Positions 6,728-6,850 of a stretch of 6,850 bases of DNA are shown one piece after another. The notes beneath the pieces were generated by a model. It saw only the letters and a list, made by a program, of their open reading frames with translations. It was not told the origin of the DNA and searched no databases. A program made the position numbers and the translations under genes. The stretch spans positions 1-6,850 of the forward strand of contig JAASTB010000122.1 of assembly GCA_021767625.1 (NCBI GenBank), in the 5' to 3' direction. Numbering within the stretch: the stretch's first letter is position 1; each line of letters begins with the position of its first letter. Source of the DNA: Wenzhouxiangella sp. GTDB lineage: Bacteria; Pseudomonadota; Gammaproteobacteria; Xanthomonadales; Wenzhouxiangellaceae.

Positions 6728-6850
6728 TCAGATCTTGATGCCGCCGCCGGGGCCCATGCCGCCGGCACCGCCGGGTCCGCCCTGGCCGCCCATGCCGCCG
6801 AACTGTCCGCCGCCTTCCTGGCCGGGCACCATGATCGAGGACTGGGCCTC
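6728..6850 (-). CDS. C-terminal end of an unidentified protein with a glycine-rich tail (partial)
   Basis: On the minus strand an open frame enters from the right edge of the window and stops at TGA (6730-6728). Its last 40 residues begin EAQSSIMVPGQ and continue as a Gly/Met/Pro/Gln-rich run (GGMGGQGGPGG, GGMGPGGG) ending in IKI. No start codon is in view. Support for a real gene comes from the stop codon lying just before a hairpin and T-tract in the correct orientation (6653-6677) and from the convergent layout with the protease. Such tails occur on several unrelated bacterial proteins, including periplasmic adaptors and chaperones, so I assign no function. The length is too short for a family call. 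Confidence 0.55.
   Translation of the reverse strand, partial: EAQSSIMVPGQEGGGQFGGMGGQGGPGGAGGMGPGGGIKI

Noticed and set aside
1..6850. CRISPR array, tRNA/rRNA, insertion sequence or phage attachment site
   Set aside because: I found no regularly spaced direct repeats, cloverleaf, transposase motif or terminal inverted repeats in the window.

Overview
The window is high-GC bacterial DNA carrying two tandem plus-strand genes for large secreted subtilisin-type (MEROPS S8) serine proteases, followed by the 3' end of a minus-strand gene. The base composition, the multidomain secreted S8 proteases with Ig/FN3-type C-terminal modules and a C-terminal D-x-F-E tail suggest a proteolytic gammaproteobacterium of the Xanthomonadales/Lysobacterales-Wenzhouxiangella kind. 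This placement is inference from style and remembered examples, not a search result.

Layout. Bases 1-2528 hold the 3' part of a plant-cucumisin-like subtilase: catalytic His, a PA domain inserted in the catalytic domain, catalytic Ser, an Fn3-like domain, then an Ig-like domain interrupted by a beta-rich insert. A strong intrinsic terminator follows at 2559-2591. The intergenic region 2592-2935 carries a CRP/Clp-like palindrome, a weak promoter candidate with an overlapping inverted repeat, and a long interrupted hairpin in the presumed 5' leader. Bases 2936-6634 hold a complete 1232-residue preproprotease of the KP-43 type: signal peptide, long pro-region with two inhibitor-like modules, catalytic domain with Asp/His/Ser all present, KP-43 beta-barrel, Ig-like domain, FN3 domain, and a second interrupted Ig-like domain. 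Its start is better placed at 2936 than at 2924. Bases 6653-6718 hold two back-to-back hairpin terminators, one for each strand. Bases 6728-6850 encode, on the minus strand, the glycine-rich C-terminus of an unidentified protein.

How the genes relate. The two proteases have catalytic cores from different S8 subfamilies but share one C-terminal design: an Ig-like domain split after a W-S strand by an unrelated insert, closed by a two-cysteine half, and ending in I-F-x-D-R-F-E-Q. This suggests a common export, anchoring or substrate-binding C-terminus attached to different proteases. The terminator between them argues for separate transcription. The shared split C-terminal module with its terminal motif is the most interesting signal here. 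I see no CRISPR array, tRNA, rRNA, insertion sequence or attachment site.
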